64,000 nt of DNA from Microbulbifer rhizosphaerae (GTDB lineage Bacteria; Pseudomonadota; Gammaproteobacteria; Pseudomonadales; Cellvibrionaceae): contig NZ_JACHWZ010000022.1 in NCBI RefSeq assembly GCF_014191725.1, positions 1 to 64,000 of the forward strand, in the 5' to 3' direction. Positions 63,875 to 64,000 of this stretch are shown here, piece after piece. Positions within the stretch are counted from its first letter, which is position 1. Each line of letters opens with the position of its first letter. A program made the translations under genes and the position numbers. The notes under the pieces are model-generated. The model made no database searches. It was given only the letters and a program-made list of their open reading frames with translations, and was not told where the DNA came from.

Positions 63875-64000
63875 ATGCAGTTTACCGCCAAGGTCACCGA
63901 TATCTGCAAACAGCGCAGCTGCTGCGCCATCATTGCGGCAGATGCCAAGAACCGCCTCACCGCGAGCGGCAGCGAGCTGGACGACGCCTGTGGCGGCGCC
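63875..64000 (+). CDS. pepA: leucyl aminopeptidase PepA, N-terminal part
   Basis: The ATG at 63875 has AAGGAAAAGG upstream. The 42 codons in the window (MQFTAKVTDICKQ...) match the N-terminal macro-like domain of PepA and run off the edge. The place beside lptF is the usual one for pepA. The metal-binding core is outside the window. Confidence 0.75.
   Translation, partial: MQFTAKVTDICKQRSCCAIIAADAKNRLTASGSELDDACGGA

Overview
This window looks like chromosome from a marine gammaproteobacterium. The GC-rich core genes, the combination of cbb3 oxidase, GroESL, AmpG/AmpD/AmpE, SecDF, Tgt/QueA and LptFG, the TonB/PepSY iron uptake genes and a lipoprotein beta-hexosaminidase fit a Cellvibrionales-type bacterium such as Microbulbifer. 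That genus call is inference from gene content and repeat types, not a database match.

Layout. Positions 1-2548 hold one end of a chromosomal integron. A tyrosine integron integrase (intI, 1505-2548) has a LexA box in its promoter. A candidate attI region lies next to it, and at least three gene cassettes read away from it on the minus strand, separated by attC sites of about 75 bp. Positions 2579-9114 hold groES-groEL with a sigma-32 type promoter, fxsA, a cyclopropane fatty acid synthase, an SDR oxidoreductase, a DUF481 outer-membrane protein and an alkyltransferase-like DNA repair protein. Positions 9111-20305 hold ampG, a PEBP protein with a PLP dehydratase, a TetR regulator divergent from a fabF-type synthase, an aldehyde dehydrogenase, the ampD-ampE pair, a 271-bp MITE-like element and a DUF1631 gene. 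Positions 20563-31141 hold nadC, a Cys-rich small protein, a repeat-dense 400-bp stretch, and the complete cbb3 oxidase locus (ccoNOQP then ccoGHIS plus a TauE/SafE-type protein) with an Fnr/Anr-type promoter. Positions 31133-46104 hold argG, pyrC, rnt, an AraC regulator, azlCD, a SWIM-SNF2 helicase, a Fur-type siderophore receptor with a PepSY operon, and a SulP transporter. Positions 46158-51527 hold queA-tgt-secD-secF with no yajC in the usual place. Positions 51635-64000 hold tRNA-Leu(CAA), an acyltransferase, an ion channel, tadA, rlmA, a GMC oxidoreductase, a methyltransferase, a GH20 hexosaminidase, an RDD protein, lptF-lptG and the start of pepA.

Between the genes the window is unusually rich in dispersed short repeats. 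They include REP-like hairpins, TGTAGGAGCGGCC elements with perfect 24-bp inverted ends, CTCTCCC-type hairpins, GGTTAGTG hairpins, and a composite hairpin plus 15-bp tandem unit seen twice. A recurring theme is that these repeats sit on gene 3' ends. They supply the TAG stop codon of at least five genes (ampD, the DUF1631 gene, the methyltransferase, the hexosaminidase and the RDD protein) and the last codons of queA and ccoI.

The most promising accessory material is the SOS-controlled integron with its small cassette proteins, one of which resembles an immunity-type family. Next come the MITE at 17747-18017 and the composite repeat inside the predicted 5' leader of ccoN.
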